A stretch of DNA of 10,693 nt, taken from positions 1 through 10,693 of the forward strand of contig QNCB01000015.1 in the NCBI GenBank assembly GCA_003644335.1. The letters are read 5' to 3'. This DNA comes from Planctomycetota bacterium. GTDB lineage: Bacteria > Planctomycetota > Phycisphaerae > SM23-33. The translations under genes were made by a program, and so were the position numbers. How positions within the stretch are numbered: the first letter of the stretch is position 1; every line of letters begins with the position of its first letter. The notes beneath the pieces were generated by a model. That model had not been told where the DNA came from. It saw nothing but the letters and a program-made list of their open reading frames with translations, and searched no databases. This document shows, in pieces, positions 1-5,605 of the stretch.

Positions 1-2
1 AG

Positions 3-866
3 TCCGACTGGTTGAGGGACGCCAATTCGGCTAAGGCCCACGTGAAGGATGTGGCAGCAGGAAGGGCTCGACCTGGAGCTGGACACACGACGTACGGTCC
101 GGGATGGACTTCGACCAATGTTCCAGTGACGTCTCGTATCGCTCGGGGAATTCTCCGTCATTCTGGGTTGTATGGACTTGGCGGAGTTCTTTCTATGATG
201 GCATCGGAGCCGGGAACGCGGGAGGTTCGAAGGAAGGCCCGAAAAGGGTTAACTCCGTCTGAGTTGGCCGACGTAGTAAAGAAAACTACAGGTCGAGGGG
301 CGCTCATCGGAGGGGGCCTGGGGGGCCTTCTTGGAATGGGGATTCCTCTCGTAGCGAATCGCCCGCAGATGCGCGCTGTAGGCGGTCTGAGAAATTTTCT
401 GAAGCATCACAAGAGGACGTTGCCCGCTCTTATTGGTTCGGGGTTGTTGACCGGACTGTACAGTGTGCCATGGGGGGCGACTGCAGGCGCCCTGGTCGGT
501 AGTCGTTTCATGCCTGGAGCGGCTGAAAAAGTTCGAGAGCGTAAGAAAGCAGCAGCTGAAGAAGAGCCTGCCATCCCCGAGAACTACATCACCAAACGCC
601 TCGCAATTCCCGGACTACTTTTTGGAGGAGCTTCGGGGGTTCTTGAGCCGCCTTTACAGGTTGCGGTGGAGCGGTTGAAGCATTTCCAAAAGCTCAAGCA
701 GCGTCCGAGCATCAGTAGCCTCTTCAAAAATATGCCGAAGGGGACAGGTAAGAAGATGTTATCGGGAGGAACTAGGGGGGCTATTGGGGGGCTTCTATCT
801 GGGTACCTTACTGGGCAGTTTGTAGATCGCTTGATCCAAAAGAAACTCCAAGAGAAGTCTGTTTAA
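3..866 (+). CDS. Glycine-rich membrane-type protein, cut at the window start
   Basis: I do not recognise this family. The frame is open to the left edge, so the gene probably begins outside the window; a TTG at 12 is possible but has no visible ribosome site. About 287 residues are seen. Basic stretches alternate with four or five Gly/Ala/Leu-rich segments in the glycine-zipper style (around residues 55-65, 100-120, 140-170, 200-215 and 255-270), separated by Arg/Lys-rich linkers and one acidic patch near residue 185. Such segments could insert in or associate with membranes. No catalytic motif is visible. It leads a run of + strand genes. Its composition resembles the later proteins at 1794 and 2817, so all three might be internal virion or DNA-entry proteins; this is inference. 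Confidence 0.8.
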   Translation, partial: SDWLRDANSAKAHVKDVAAGRARPGAGHTTYGPGWTSTNVPVTSRIARGILRHSGLYGLGGVLSMMASEPGTREVRRKARKGLTPSELADVVKKTTGRGALIGGGLGGLLGMGIPLVANRPQMRAVGGLRNFLKHHKRTLPALIGSGLLTGLYSVPWGATAGALVGSRFMPGAAEKVRERKKAAAEEEPAIPENYITKRLAIPGLLFGGASGVLEPPLQVAVERLKHFQKLKQRPSISSLFKNMPKGTGKKMLSGGTRGAIGGLLSGYLTGQFVDRLIQKKLQEKSV

Positions 867-890
867 AAACCCTACACTTTGAGGTATAAG
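862..890 (+). promoter_or_regulatory. Possible sigma-70-like promoter before the small membrane protein
   Basis: TTTAAA at 862-867 and TATAAG at 885-890 are separated by 17 bases. The -10 is close to consensus and the -35 is weak. It overlaps the stop codon of the preceding gene and would start a transcript near 897, ahead of the gene at 924. No terminator lies between the two genes, so the promoter may not be needed. Confidence 0.3.
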
Positions 891-923
891 ACGTTAAGTA
901 CACTCTAACCGGGAGGCGTATCG

Positions 924-1157
924 ATGAGTTCCTGTATGTATTGGATCAGCTCGATGCTCCTTTTCCTAGCTTGCGTTGTGCTGGGACGGTTGGGGCGGTA
1001 TGACACGACGGCGAGTAACCGGGAGGTGAAAGCCGGGTCTCTTATTATGAATTGGGGCTCGCGCTGTGCCCCGCTCGAGGCCCGTAAGGACAACTTCTGC
1101 GCTGTTAAGGGGGTAGAGATGTGGAGATTTAAGTATCCCCCTTTCTGGAATCCTTGA
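924..1157 (+). CDS. Small membrane or secreted protein, 77 residues
   Basis: I do not recognise it. The ATG is chosen because GGGAGG lies 7 bases upstream. Residues 5-23 form a hydrophobic segment (start MYWISSMLLFLACVVLG) that can serve as a signal peptide or a single membrane anchor; a cysteine at its end could be a lipidation site, but the context is not a good lipobox. The remaining ~50 residues are soluble and contain two cysteines and an aromatic C-terminus (WRFKYPPFW). This could be a small envelope or superinfection-type protein, but nothing shows its role. An inverted repeat and a terminator follow it. Confidence 0.65.
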   Translation: MSSCMYWISSMLLFLACVVLGRLGRYDTTASNREVKAGSLIMNWGSRCAPLEARKDNFCAVKGVEMWRFKYPPFWNP

Positions 1158-1160
1158 AGT

Positions 1161-1183
1161 GTATCACATTGCAAACGTGATAC
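1161..1183. other. Inverted repeat between genes
   Basis: GTATCAC at 1161-1167 is the exact reverse complement of GTGATAC at 1177-1183, with a 9-base centre. No T-run follows, so it is not a classical terminator. It lies 4 bases after a stop codon and 13 bases before the stem of the next terminator. It could be a transcript-end stabiliser or a protein-binding site. Confidence 0.45.
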
Positions 1184-1195
1184 TGTAAACAGCGC

Positions 1196-1239
1196 GGAAG
1201 GGCCCGGGAGACTGATCATCTCCTGGGCCTCTTCCTTTT
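1196..1239 (+). terminator. Strong rho-independent terminator 14 bases before the next start codon
   Basis: The arms at 1196-1211 and 1219-1235 give about 16 base pairs with one bulged T at 1230 and one G-U pair, a 7-base loop, then TTTT at 1236-1239. The next gene's ribosome site begins at 1243, so there is no room for a promoter between terminator and gene. Either the terminator is leaky and tunes expression, or transcripts for the next gene start inside or before the hairpin. Confidence 0.8.
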
Positions 1240-1252
1240 GATGGGAGAAGAC

Positions 1253-1687
1253 ATGGGGAACGGTAAAAAACGCAAAAGCCGAGCAGGCAAGAATCCGACA
1301 ATAGAGCAAGCCAAGCTGAAGGAGATGCTCGACAAGTTGAAGGTCGACGCTCCGGCCGAGCAACTCAAGCAGCTGTTGTTGGAACAACGGGTTACTAATG
1401 AACGGCTTCATGTAACTAATAAGGTACTGACTCAGACGCTCAAAGAGATGCTTGGAGAGTTCCATGAGCGATTGGCTGCGCTGGAGATGCAGCAGTTCGG
1501 TGAGGTTCGTGGGAACTTTGAGAAGTACTTGGCCAAGGAGAGTGCAGATGTACAATTGCAGGATGTGCGGGAAGTCGACGGAGCCTCGTCAGACGATGCT
1601 GAAGATCGTGAAGCAGAGGATGGTCGAGGACAAGGTGACGAAAGCGATGAGGCCGGAAGTGAAGGAGGAGATTCCACTCTGCATTGA
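1253..1687 (+). CDS. Coiled-coil protein with acidic tail overlapping the next gene
   Basis: Not a family I recognise. The ATG at 1253 follows GGGAGAAG; a TTG at 1238 lies in the terminator T-run and is unlikely. The 144 residues begin with a basic head (KKRKSRAGK), then a long amphipathic helix rich in Leu, Lys, Glu and Gln (about residues 16-98) that should form a coiled coil, then a tail of about 45 residues made almost only of Asp, Glu, Ser, Gly and Ala. The tail is encoded out of frame over the zinc-ribbon gene that starts at 1548 (140-base overlap). A basic head, coiled coil and acidic disordered tail suggest a scaffold or nucleic-acid-associated protein, but this is inference. Confidence 0.8.
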   Translation: MGNGKKRKSRAGKNPTIEQAKLKEMLDKLKVDAPAEQLKQLLLEQRVTNERLHVTNKVLTQTLKEMLGEFHERLAALEMQQFGEVRGNFEKYLAKESADVQLQDVREVDGASSDDAEDREAEDGRGQGDESDEAGSEGGDSTLH

Positions 1688-1727
1688 GTGCTACGCGAAG
1701 CACAAAGATGATGATCCCTTCAGCTGA
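1548..1727 (+). CDS. Small zinc-ribbon protein, 59 residues
   Basis: Starts MYNCRMCGKS and ends near PLCIECYAKHK, so two CxxC pairs (Cys4/Cys7 and Cys45/Cys48) can hold one zinc ion. The 37-residue spacer is basic and helical, as in small phage zinc-ribbon proteins of unknown job. The ATG is fixed by AAGGAG exactly 7 bases upstream, inside the preceding coding sequence. Most of the gene (1548-1687) is also read in another frame as the acidic tail of that gene. Such proteins may bind nucleic acid or a protein partner; no function can be given. A terminator overlapping a TATAAT box follows it. Confidence 0.85.
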   Translation: MYNCRMCGKSTEPRQTMLKIVKQRMVEDKVTKAMRPEVKEEIPLCIECYAKHKDDDPFS

Positions 1728-1732
1728 TGTCG

Positions 1733-1738
1733 TATAAT
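1733..1738 (+). promoter_or_regulatory. Perfect TATAAT box in the 5' arm of a terminator
   Basis: TATAAT at 1733-1738 would start transcription near 1745, within the terminator's 5' arm (1736-1746). No good -35 hexamer is visible 16-18 bases upstream, so it may be weak or need an activator. Transcripts starting here would lack most of the 5' arm, could not fold the terminator, and would carry the gene at 1794. Confidence 0.45.
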
Positions 1739-1776
1739 TAGCACGGAGCTCCCTGAGGGTGCCGTGCTAATTTTTT
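1736..1776 (+). terminator. Rho-independent terminator between zinc-ribbon gene and next gene
   Basis: The arms AATTAGCACGG (from 1737) and CCGTGCTAATT (to 1772) pair perfectly, with an inner GCTCCC/GAGGGT-type loop region, and the stem runs into a T-run ending at 1776. The next ribosome site (GAGGAG, 1782-1787) is only 6 bases further on. Confidence 0.85.
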
Positions 1777-1793
1777 GATTTGAGGAGCGTAGG

Positions 1794-2609
1794 GTGCCAA
1801 ATATCCCCAGACCAGTTAAGAGCCTTAGTTCCGACCTTGCGCGTGCAATGCGCAAGTTTCGTGGGTCTTCTCGTAAGGTGTTACGTGAGGGCAGCGGGGA
1901 ACTGATCCGGCAACAAGTACGTTCGGCAACGGATGAGAAGGAGAAGAAAGCGGGGCTCCTCTCTGTTGAGAACCAAAAATATATAGAACCTGAACTACTC
2001 GAAAAACAGGCATTCCTGGCTCGGATGCTTTCGGTTCCGGCGGCGGTTGGTGTCGGTATAGGAAATGTTGCGAGGTCCCTGAACCCCAAAAGCCCCATGA
2101 CTTTAAAGAAGGCCATCCCTACCGCCAGGCGGTATTTTAGGCATGTCGATCCCCGTATGCGGGAGTGGGTTTCAAGGAACATAGGCTCTCGGGCTGCGCG
2201 TTTAGCGGACAAGCCCATGCAAGGACTCGACAAGGCGATCAATACTACCCTGGGAAAAAATGTACCTGTGAGCGTCCGTAAGAGGATCATGGAGGAGGCA
2301 GCCGAACACCCGATGTCCCTCCTCGGAGCACCCGCAGGAGCAGCACTGCCTGTTCCTGGGGCGTCCGAAGTAGGGATGGCGGGGGCTTGGGCTGTGAGTA
2401 AAGCAGGGAAGAAACTCCTTGGTATACCATCGTCGGCAACTCCTGCGATGGAAGTTCTTGATGATCTGTATCGCCAGAAGGGCTTCAAGGGTGTCTCTGA
2501 CTACCTCGCAAAGACGCAGGCGCGCAAGATGCCTGTGTCTGCGGCGGTTGAGCAGATGACTGATGTTGTTCGGCAGACCGGCTTTGTACCTGCAGGCTCC
2601 CTTCAGTGA
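1794..2609 (+). CDS. Basic helical protein with hydrophobic segments, 271 residues
   Basis: I do not recognise it. The GTG start at 1794 is chosen because GAGGAG lies 6 bases upstream, right after the terminator. Residues 1-75 are basic and helical; residues 79-92 form a Gly/Ala/Val segment (SVPAAVGVGIGNVA); a basic helical region follows; residues 172-200 are Ala/Gly/Pro-rich and hydrophobic (MSLLGAPAGAALPVPGA); the C-terminal 60 residues are helical. No enzyme motif is seen. Style and position are like the genes at 3 and 2817, suggesting related roles such as virion interior or membrane contact, by inference. Its last 7 bases overlap the convergent gene at 2603-2752. Confidence 0.8.
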   Translation: MPNIPRPVKSLSSDLARAMRKFRGSSRKVLREGSGELIRQQVRSATDEKEKKAGLLSVENQKYIEPELLEKQAFLARMLSVPAAVGVGIGNVARSLNPKSPMTLKKAIPTARRYFRHVDPRMREWVSRNIGSRAARLADKPMQGLDKAINTTLGKNVPVSVRKRIMEEAAEHPMSLLGAPAGAALPVPGASEVGMAGAWAVSKAGKKLLGIPSSATPAMEVLDDLYRQKGFKGVSDYLAKTQARKMPVSAAVEQMTDVVRQTGFVPAGSLQ

Positions 2610-2752
2610 GACGTGAACTTCACCACGAGCGCGATAGGCCATATCAGCGCCTCTGTGATGGCGTAGTTCCAATCTTTTTTGGTCTTGTACGTGTACGCGC
2701 CCCAGCACAACGCACCAAGAAGCCACGCTGCTGCGCCTAAAATCCAGAGCAT
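2603..2752 (-). CDS. Membrane microprotein, 49 residues
   Basis: A short gene between two + strand genes. It starts MLWILGAAAWLLGALCWGAY, followed by a basic stretch (TYKTKKDWNY) and a second hydrophobic segment (about residues 31-45, IWPIALVVK). The ATG is supported by a perfect AGGAGGTG ribosome site 4 bases upstream on the minus strand. It would be a one- or two-pass inner-membrane protein. Phage microproteins of this kind include lysis, antiholin and superinfection-exclusion proteins, but nothing here chooses among them. Its end overlaps the end of the convergent gene by 7 bases, and its ribosome site overlaps a + strand promoter. Confidence 0.7.
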   Translation of the reverse strand: MLWILGAAAWLLGALCWGAYTYKTKKDWNYAITEALIWPIALVVKFTSH

Positions 2753-2780
2753 TTAACACCTCCTTGTTTTGTACTATACT
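2753..2780 (+). promoter_or_regulatory. Sigma-70-like promoter for the gene at 2817
   Basis: TTAACA at 2753-2758 and TATACT at 2775-2780 are 16 bases apart, each one or two bases from consensus. The predicted transcript start is near 2787, 30 bases before the ATG. The -35 overlaps the start region of the divergent minus-strand microprotein gene, so the two may interfere. Confidence 0.6.
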
Positions 2781-2816
2781 TAGAACACGCGGTTCGTCAC
2801 AGCAAAGGCTTGTACC

Positions 2817-3380
2817 ATGGGTCTACTAAGGGTTTTGACAAAAGAAGGACGTTGGACGAAGCACCTTCCAACAGGCCAGAGGGCTAATGCTGACGTTATT
2901 TTGGCACTTCGCAACTACGAACGAATGCAGAAGGACCTCCGTGCTGGTCGTTTGTTGCCTAATGACCCATCGGTCCTGGCGCGAGAGATCCGACTTAACG
3001 AGTTAGCTGAAGCGTCGGGCATGGAAGATATGCTTCCTCGAGTAGGCGGGGGAAAGGTCAATCCGAAAACTCGACTCACACAAGCAGAGGAACTCCTTGG
3101 AGTGAATTCCCCTGAGCTCCGTAAATTTCGCCCTTCACGTGGGCGTTCCTCCGCACCGGGGAAGATTCCAGGGCCGCCTCCTGGAGGCTATCCCCCAACG
3201 GGATTCAAGAAATTTTTGTCGGACTTAGCGTCCCGAGCGAAAAGCTTGCGTGCGTTTGCGGCTAAACACAAGCGTCCCCTCATGTATGCAGGCGCGGGTG
3301 CCAGCGCCCTTGGACTTGGACTTCTCGGAGCGCATGCGGCTACGCAAAAACGTCACGAAGAATTACGCGGTAAAGGTTGA
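2817..3380 (+). CDS. Basic protein with C-terminal membrane segment, 187 residues
   Basis: Not recognised. The ATG is preceded by only a weak AAAGG site about 9 bases upstream, unlike most genes here. Residues 1-105 are mixed helical and charged; residues 106-132 are a Pro/Gly/Arg/Ser-rich linker (SAPGKIPGPPPGGYPPTG); then come a basic helix and a Gly/Ala/Leu segment (about residues 155-175, YAGAGASALGLGLLGAHAA) that could span a membrane, ending in a basic tail. The architecture is tail-anchor-like. It is a single-gene unit with its own promoter and terminator. It may belong with the other glycine-rich membrane-type proteins. Confidence 0.8.
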   Translation: MGLLRVLTKEGRWTKHLPTGQRANADVILALRNYERMQKDLRAGRLLPNDPSVLAREIRLNELAEASGMEDMLPRVGGGKVNPKTRLTQAEELLGVNSPELRKFRPSRGRSSAPGKIPGPPPGGYPPTGFKKFLSDLASRAKSLRAFAAKHKRPLMYAGAGASALGLGLLGAHAATQKRHEELRGKG

Positions 3381-3426
3381 CATCATTTGGTCACCTGTTA
3401 AGGTGTTCTTGGGCATTGTCGAGTAC

Positions 3427-3469
3427 GGCCACGATTCTGTTGCTCCCGGGATCGTGGCCAATTTTTTTT
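3427..3469 (+). terminator. Rho-independent terminator ending the 2817 gene
   Basis: GGCCACGAT at 3427-3435 pairs with ATCGTGGCC at 3451-3459 (9 perfect base pairs, 15-base loop), followed after AA by eight T (3462-3469). It works on the + strand only, as no T-run follows on the minus strand. Its last T touches the stop codon of the convergent minus-strand gene. The preceding 46 bases after the CDS hold only a small CACCT/AGGTG hairpin. Confidence 0.9.
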
Positions 3470-3711
3470 CAGTCGATTAAGTCCTGGAGCTTCTCTTTTA
3501 CACCTTTAGCCATTCCTCCCAGGGTGTCTTTGTAGCGCCCGAATAGGACGTTGTAGGGAGTTGGGCGGTACGATTGTCCCAATTCTTTTTTCAATTTCTT
3601 CACAGATTCAGGGACGTGTTCGACCACTTTTTCTTTGATGTTGGTCACCATTCCCGGTTTAACACCCAGAACGTCGAGAACATCTTCGGCGCCTTTTTCA
3701 AATGGAGTCAT
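3469..3711 (-). CDS. Small unknown protein coupled to the HExxH protein gene, 80 residues
   Basis: Starts MTPFEKGAEDVLDVLG and is lysine/glutamate-rich and helical, with no membrane segment or motif I recognise. The ATG is chosen because it overlaps the previous stop codon as ATGA (3708-3711) and has GAGGTG just upstream; starts further upstream would run into the preceding gene. Such overlap implies translational coupling, so its amount should track the metallopeptidase-like protein. A regulator, substrate or partner of that protein is possible, but unproven. Confidence 0.75.
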   Translation of the reverse strand: MTPFEKGAEDVLDVLGVKPGMVTNIKEKVVEHVPESVKKLKKELGQSYRPTPYNVLFGRYKDTLGGMAKGVKEKLQDLID

Positions 3712-4247
3712 CTGCACCTCTTCAAAAACCAGCGGCGTACTAGACATGGAAAGGGCCATGCCCACAGGTATGAAACACCCGTCAGGAGTTTTACGTAGTA
3801 ATCTATTTCAGGTTTCAACCCGATACGTTTGGCGGCGTTGTAGCTCTCGAGGTACGCCTCACGTTCGAAGGCGTAACGGAACCACGCAAACAGAATTGGC
3901 AGAGGGACGAAGAGGTACAGGAGCAGGAAGATGACGAAGCCAAGGGCGGCACTACCCAGCCCTAAGGATTTGTACCTTTCGACGTGTTTGAGTTCGTGAC
4001 AAAAGGTTATGTAGTCGACTTCGTTTGCGTGTTCTTTTGTCCAACCGAGGGGGAAGTAAATTGTAGAACCTACGGTTGTGGTGTAATCCGTAAGGATGCT
4101 CTTCCCTTTTCCGAAGGTTAGCCCTTTCCAGATAGTATCCAGGATTTGCCAGCCATGTTTGTACGTAGCTTTAGTTGTGATGCGCACACCTCGAGTTTTT
4201 TCGAAGTAGGACGCTAGGTGATTAAAACGGTCATTCGCGGTTTCCAT
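3708..4247 (-). CDS. Membrane-anchored HExxH metallopeptidase-like protein (minigluzincin type)
   Basis: The 179-residue protein contains HELKH at residues 84-88, the HExxH zinc site with Glu85 as likely general base. About 40 residues later FEREAY (128-132) offers Glu128 or Glu130 as third zinc ligand, as in gluzincins. Between them lies a strong membrane segment (about 99-122), and another hydrophobic stretch is near 155-170. In M48/M56 and minigluzincin proteins these elements form a compact zinc protease next to the membrane. Length is small for M48, which favours a minigluzincin-like or inactive relative. The ATG at 4247 has AAGGAGG 8 bases upstream; a start further upstream would cross the promoter. 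Possible substrates are envelope or phage proteins. Confidence 0.8.
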   Translation of the reverse strand: METANDRFNHLASYFEKTRGVRITTKATYKHGWQILDTIWKGLTFGKGKSILTDYTTTVGSTIYFPLGWTKEHANEVDYITFCHELKHVERYKSLGLGSAALGFVIFLLLYLFVPLPILFAWFRYAFEREAYLESYNAAKRIGLKPEIDYYVKLLTGVSYLWAWPFPCLVRRWFLKRCR

Positions 4248-4262
4248 CAGTTCCGCCTCCTT

Positions 4263-4277
4263 GTGTGGCGGCCACAC
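4263..4277. promoter_or_regulatory. Perfect palindrome, candidate operator
   Basis: GTGTGG at 4263-4268 and CCACAC at 4272-4277 form a perfect 6+6 inverted repeat around CGG. It sits just downstream of the minus-strand TATAAT box, over the predicted transcript start (near 4275), and before the ribosome site. That is a usual place for a repressor site. It could also form a small 5'-end hairpin in the mRNA. Confidence 0.45.
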
Positions 4278-4281
4278 CTTA

Positions 4282-4310
4282 ATTATAGGAGTCTTGATGG
4301 TACAAGGAAA
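4282..4310 (-). promoter_or_regulatory. Minus-strand promoter for the HExxH gene pair
   Basis: Read on the minus strand, TATAAT occupies 4287-4282, with a weak TTTCCT -35 at 4310-4305, 17 bases away. It lies in the 86-base gap between divergent genes. A clear + strand promoter for the gene at 4334 is not visible in the same gap. Confidence 0.55.
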
Positions 4311-4333
4311 TATTACAACAAAAGGAGGGCTCT

Positions 4334-4987
4334 GTGCACGCGACATATCTGTTTTTAGTCTCGGAGGGTGACGTGGAGGGGGATGCGTCTCCTTGGGACG
4401 TCTGGCATGAGCAGGTTGATCATTATATGGAGAGGAAAGGGGATGCGAACAACTGGTATACTCTTCTTGCAGGGGTCAATTACGACAACAACACACACTT
4501 TTACGATGAGGAGAGCAGCCACCTCAAAGCGGCTAATGATGTGACGTTTGATAATGCGATGTGTCTGGCAATGAGGTGTGTCGCGGCGGACGTACACTTG
4601 GGGGGCCAGTCATTTCTTTCCTTTCCGGGAGTAGAACGCACTGATGAAGAAAAGCGAATCGATAACATGTCTTATGAGGAGTTACTCCAGGAGGTTATTT
4701 CTCAGGTGTTAGCAGCGCTGAGTTGGGAGTTTTCTACGATGGCAACACAGACTTGGGGTCAGATAATGTCGAAACCTATGTTCGACTACAAGCATAAGGA
4801 CCTCGGGCTTCACCAGCTTAAGAGGATGGTTATGTGTACGTTGGGATTATTAGAGAGTTGTGTTCCGCCGTTTACTCAATCCTATTATACGCCGTACGAG
4901 TATCGTTGTTTCGATCTTCGTAACAACGATGACAATTCCACGAACCTTACAAACTGTGCGATTATCTATGTGGATATTCACACCTGA
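4334..4987 (+). CDS. Unknown acidic protein, 217 residues, paired with Nudix gene
   Basis: I do not recognise it. The GTG start at 4334 is set by AAGGAGGG just upstream. The protein is acidic and rich in Asp, Asn, Tyr and Trp, with no signal peptide and no long membrane segment. The first 90 residues carry many Asp/Asn/His (for example NYDNNTHFYDEES); the middle is helical (SYEELLQEVISQVLAALSWEF); the end is polar (FDLRNNDDNSTNLTN). It has six cysteines without an obvious metal-binding pattern. Its stop codon overlaps the ribosome site of the Nudix gene, so the two are co-translated and may act together. Confidence 0.8.
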   Translation: MHATYLFLVSEGDVEGDASPWDVWHEQVDHYMERKGDANNWYTLLAGVNYDNNTHFYDEESSHLKAANDVTFDNAMCLAMRCVAADVHLGGQSFLSFPGVERTDEEKRIDNMSYEELLQEVISQVLAALSWEFSTMATQTWGQIMSKPMFDYKHKDLGLHQLKRMVMCTLGLLESCVPPFTQSYYTPYEYRCFDLRNNDDNSTNLTNCAIIYVDIHT

Positions 4988-4995
4988 GGTGCATT

Positions 4996-5604
4996 ATGGA
5001 AACCAAAAAAGAGCGCGTAGCTGTTTTTCCCGCCGCCAATATCGAACATTTCGAAGGGCTCCCCGGTTACGGAGAGTCTGACGTCAATTTCGAACAGTTC
5101 CGTTTGATGCTTGAGACGTGTGTAACTTTTCGTGAGCGTGCGGAGGTTGAAGAAGATGAAAAATGGAAGCAGCTCATCCCCTACACGTACCTGTACGACC
5201 CGCGCTCCGACTGCGTTCTGGCGTACCGACGCGCTGCTTCTGGAGGAGATCCGCGATTGGCAGGTAAGTGGTCTCTGGGTTTCGGGGGGCATATTAATCC
5301 GGTAGACGACCGCTTGGGGCGTGATCGGATGTTGGATATAGCTACGAACCGAGAGCTGCAGGAAGAGCTCATCTTCCATGATCCGTACGATGAGCCTAAG
5401 ACTCTGGGCTTTTTGTATTTGGAAGATACCCCGGTGGATCGCGTACACTTTGGAGTGATCCGTCAGGCTCTCTACCGTGGAGAGCCGGGGGGTATCCAGC
5501 ATAATGAAGAGATCGCTCAGATGAAGTGGGTACCTGTCTCGGAGTTGTCGGAGTATGTGTTCGAGGGGTGGTCGGAAGCGTTAGTGACGCTTTTGCTGAA
5601 GTGA
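4996..5604 (+). CDS. Nudix hydrolase family protein, variant Nudix box
   Basis: Nudix enzymes cleave nucleoside diphosphates linked to another group, using metal held by a REUxEE helix. Here RELQEE at residues 119-124 is intact, and it is preceded by FGGHINPVDD (96-105), the GGHIN form seen in a phage and bacterial branch often labelled phosphoesterase. The distance from the Gly to the Arg is about 7 longer than in the standard box, so there is an insertion. Further support comes from YTYLYD (63-68) and the later KWVPVSEL (177-184), which is typical Nudix C-terminal sequence. At 202 residues it has an N-terminal extension of about 55. The start has GAGGTG upstream. Substrate is unknown; nucleotide pool or cap/NAD-type substrates are candidates. 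Confidence 0.88.
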   Translation: METKKERVAVFPAANIEHFEGLPGYGESDVNFEQFRLMLETCVTFRERAEVEEDEKWKQLIPYTYLYDPRSDCVLAYRRAASGGDPRLAGKWSLGFGGHINPVDDRLGRDRMLDIATNRELQEELIFHDPYDEPKTLGFLYLEDTPVDRVHFGVIRQALYRGEPGGIQHNEEIAQMKWVPVSELSEYVFEGWSEALVTLLLK

Positions 5605-5605
5605 A

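Noticed and set aside
905..1555. Long minus-strand frame opposite the first small genes
   Set aside because: It lies antisense to the small membrane gene and the coiled-coil gene, crosses the terminator hairpin, and has no ribosome site.
1548..1727. Zinc ribbon as a programmed frameshift product of the coiled-coil gene
   Set aside because: The zinc ribbon has its own ATG and ribosome site, and I see no slippery heptamer at the junction.
1691..2488. 265-residue minus-strand frame
   Set aside because: It mirrors the + strand gene at 1794, is Ser/Arg-rich as expected of a shadow, and spans a terminator and TATAAT box.
2202..2759. 185-residue minus-strand frame over the microprotein
   Set aside because: It is a shadow in another frame; the 49-residue frame has the perfect ribosome site and protein-like composition.
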